Positions 5,359 through 6,117 of a DNA stretch of 6,117 nucleotides are shown here, one piece after another (the stretch's first letter is position 1; every line of letters starts with the position of its first letter). The notes below the pieces were generated by a model that saw nothing but the letters and a program-made list of their open reading frames with translations, made no database searches and was not told where the DNA came from. The translations under genes were made by a program, and so were the position numbers. Source of the stretch: Microbacteriaceae bacterium (GTDB taxonomy: Bacteria; Actinomycetota; Actinomycetes; Actinomycetales; Microbacteriaceae); the NCBI GenBank assembly GCA_025463615.1, contig JAODAU010000433.1, positions 1 through 6,117 on the forward strand, written 5' to 3'.

Positions 5359-5485
5359 CGTCGTCGTCAAGACGACGGTTCACCACGGTCTGCTCGTGGT
5401 GATCGGGGATCGCGCAGAACTCACCGTCGCAGGCGGCTGCGGCGGGGTCCCCCACGATGAGCAGGGGCTTCGTCGCATCCGTCAC
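5351..5485 (-). CDS. Small 44-residue Cys-pair protein between dsbA-like and PPOX genes
   Basis: A short ORF on the minus strand reading MTDATKPLLIVGDPAAAACD, then GEFCAIPDHHEQTVVNRRLD and DDDV. I do not recognise a named family. Support comes from its fit: the GTG start overlaps the stop of the DsbA-like gene by 4 nt (GTGA), the TGA stop overlaps the PPOX ATG by 8 nt, and the frame fills the whole gap between two real genes. It has Cys19-x4-Cys24, a His pair (His29-His30), a hydrophobic start (PLLIVG) and an acidic tail of four Asp. GAGAG about 9 nt upstream of the GTG is a possible ribosome site. The setting suggests a redox or metal-binding accessory peptide for the DsbA-like protein; that is inference. 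The alternative is that it is only a translated spacer that couples the two genes. Confidence 0.65.
   Translation of the reverse strand: MTDATKPLLIVGDPAAAACDGEFCAIPDHHEQTVVNRRLDDDDV
5362..5377 (-). other. Hairpin just upstream of the PPOX start codon
   Basis: CGTCGTC and GACGACG form a perfect 7-bp inverted repeat separated by 2 nt. In the minus-strand mRNA it folds as a 6-bp stem with a CUUG loop, ending 3 nt before the PPOX ATG and covering the place where a Shine-Dalgarno sequence would be. It lies inside the small ORF (Arg-Arg-Leu-Asp codons), so ribosomes finishing that ORF would open it. A role in translational coupling is inference. Confidence 0.4.
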
Positions 5486-6117
5486 TGTGTCACTCTCTCG
5501 CTTGCTACCTGTGCGAGCACGTTAGCGAAGGTGTCCGCCTCCTGTGCGCCGGACACACCGTACTTGCCGTCGAACACGAAGAAGGGAACGCCCTGGATGC
5601 CGTACTCGTTGGCGAGGGCGACATCCGCCTTCACGTCGGGCAGGAAGCGGTGCGACTCCAGCGCCTCGGTCACCTCGGCGCGGTCGAAGCCGAGTTCGGC
5701 GGCGATCTCGACCAGGTCGGGGATGCGGCCCACGTGCTCGCCCTTGATGAAGTACGCCTCGAGCAGGCGCTCCTTCATCTCGAGCTGGCGGCCCTTCGAC
5801 TTGGCGAAGTGGATGAGCTCGTGCGAGATGACGGTGTTCGTCTGGTGCACGTCGTCGTAGTGGTAATCCAGGCCGACGGCCGCGGCGATGCCGGTCACGC
5901 GGGCGAGCATCTGCTCGGCCTGCGTCGGGTCGATGCCCTTGCGCTGGGCGAGGTAGTCCATCGGGGTTCCGTCGAAATCGACCGGGGTGTCCGGGGCCAG
6001 CTCGAACGAGTGGTACTCGACCTCGACATCCAGCCCGGAGGCCTTCGCCCCCGCCTCGAACTTGCGCTTGCCGATGTAGCACCAGGGGCACTGCACGTCT
6101 GACCAGATGTCTACCTT
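5482..6117 (-). CDS. DsbA-family (FrnE-like) thiol oxidoreductase, 5' end off right edge
   Basis: The last 211 residues of a thioredoxin-fold protein of the DsbA/FrnE/HCCA-isomerase group; only a few N-terminal residues appear to be missing, since the visible part opens in the first strand (KVDIWSDVQCPWC). The active site is CPWC, followed by YIGKRKFE. The all-alpha insertion covers roughly the middle third (AEQMLARVTGIAAAVGL to AELGFDRAEVTEAL). The cis-proline loop GIQGVPFFVFDGKYGVSGAQ lies near the C-terminus, as in FrnE. There is no room for a long signal peptide unless it lies beyond the window, so a cytoplasmic enzyme is likely. FrnE proteins act as disulfide oxidoreductases or isomerases, in some bacteria in oxidative stress; substrates here are unknown. 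Its stop overlaps the start of the 44-codon ORF, the first of two overlaps in this operon. An in-frame ATG at 6096 would remove the first strand and is not the true start. Confidence 0.93.
   Translation of the reverse strand, partial: KVDIWSDVQCPWCYIGKRKFEAGAKASGLDVEVEYHSFELAPDTPVDFDGTPMDYLAQRKGIDPTQAEQMLARVTGIAAAVGLDYHYDDVHQTNTVISHELIHFAKSKGRQLEMKERLLEAYFIKGEHVGRIPDLVEIAAELGFDRAEVTEALESHRFLPDVKADVALANEYGIQGVPFFVFDGKYGVSGAQEADTFANVLAQVASERVTQ

Noticed and set aside
5359..5370. TTG at 5370 as start of the PPOX gene
   Set aside because: It adds only four residues, lies inside the hairpin and has no ribosome site. ATG 5358 overlaps the small-ORF stop in a typical coupling pattern.
5396..5860. 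Plus-strand open frame of 154 codons opposite the DsbA-like gene
   Set aside because: Its Ser/Thr/Cys-rich translation has no recognisable domain, and the minus-strand FrnE-like protein explains the coding signal.
1..6117. A novel defence, mobile-element, toxin-antitoxin or biosynthetic system
   Set aside because: All substantial genes match housekeeping or common actinobacterial families in compact order. There are no transposase, integrase, att-like repeats, CRISPR repeats or nuclease/NTPase cassettes.

Overview
The window looks like an ordinary, gene-dense piece of chromosome from a high-GC actinobacterium. Strong G/C preference at third codon positions, DUF2510 and F420-type PPOX families, a mycothiol-type ArsC-like protein and the dusB-dgt-dnaG gene order all fit Actinobacteria. 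The overall style suggests Microbacteriaceae or a close relative, but that family-level guess is inference. I see no mobile element, CRISPR array, rRNA or tRNA, and no clear sign of recent transfer.

Left part (1-3056, all minus strand): a housekeeping cluster, read from right to left. It starts with a small membrane-anchored protein of unknown function, then dusB (tRNA dihydrouridine synthase), dgt (HD-domain dNTP triphosphohydrolase, overlapping dusB by 11 nt) and the first 27 codons of dnaG (primase), which runs off the left edge. The cluster combines tRNA modification, dNTP pool control and replication priming.

Middle (3113-4961, plus strand): an ArsC-like low-molecular-weight phosphatase-fold protein overlaps a YbaK/EbsC-type aminoacyl-tRNA deacylase by 8 nt. 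A separate three-helix membrane protein follows, with an N-terminal DUF2510 domain and a C-terminal DUF4333-like domain carrying two cysteines. It has its own promoter and Shine-Dalgarno sequence.

Right part (4966-6117, minus strand): a translationally coupled trio, read from right to left. These are a FrnE-like DsbA-family oxidoreductase (5' end off the right edge), an easily missed 44-codon ORF with a Cys-x4-Cys pair, and a PPOX-class flavin/F420-binding protein. The small ORF starts inside the dsbA-like stop (GTGA overlap) and ends 8 nt inside the PPOX gene.

The best non-routine observations are two. First, four gene starts (dnaG, dusB, the small membrane protein and the ArsC-like gene) have the same layout: a -10-like hexamer, then CGA plus three bases, then the start codon, which is the geometry expected of leaderless transcripts. 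Second, the short Cys-pair ORF sits between two redox genes, with a hairpin just before the PPOX start. No novel defence, mobile or biosynthetic system is visible.
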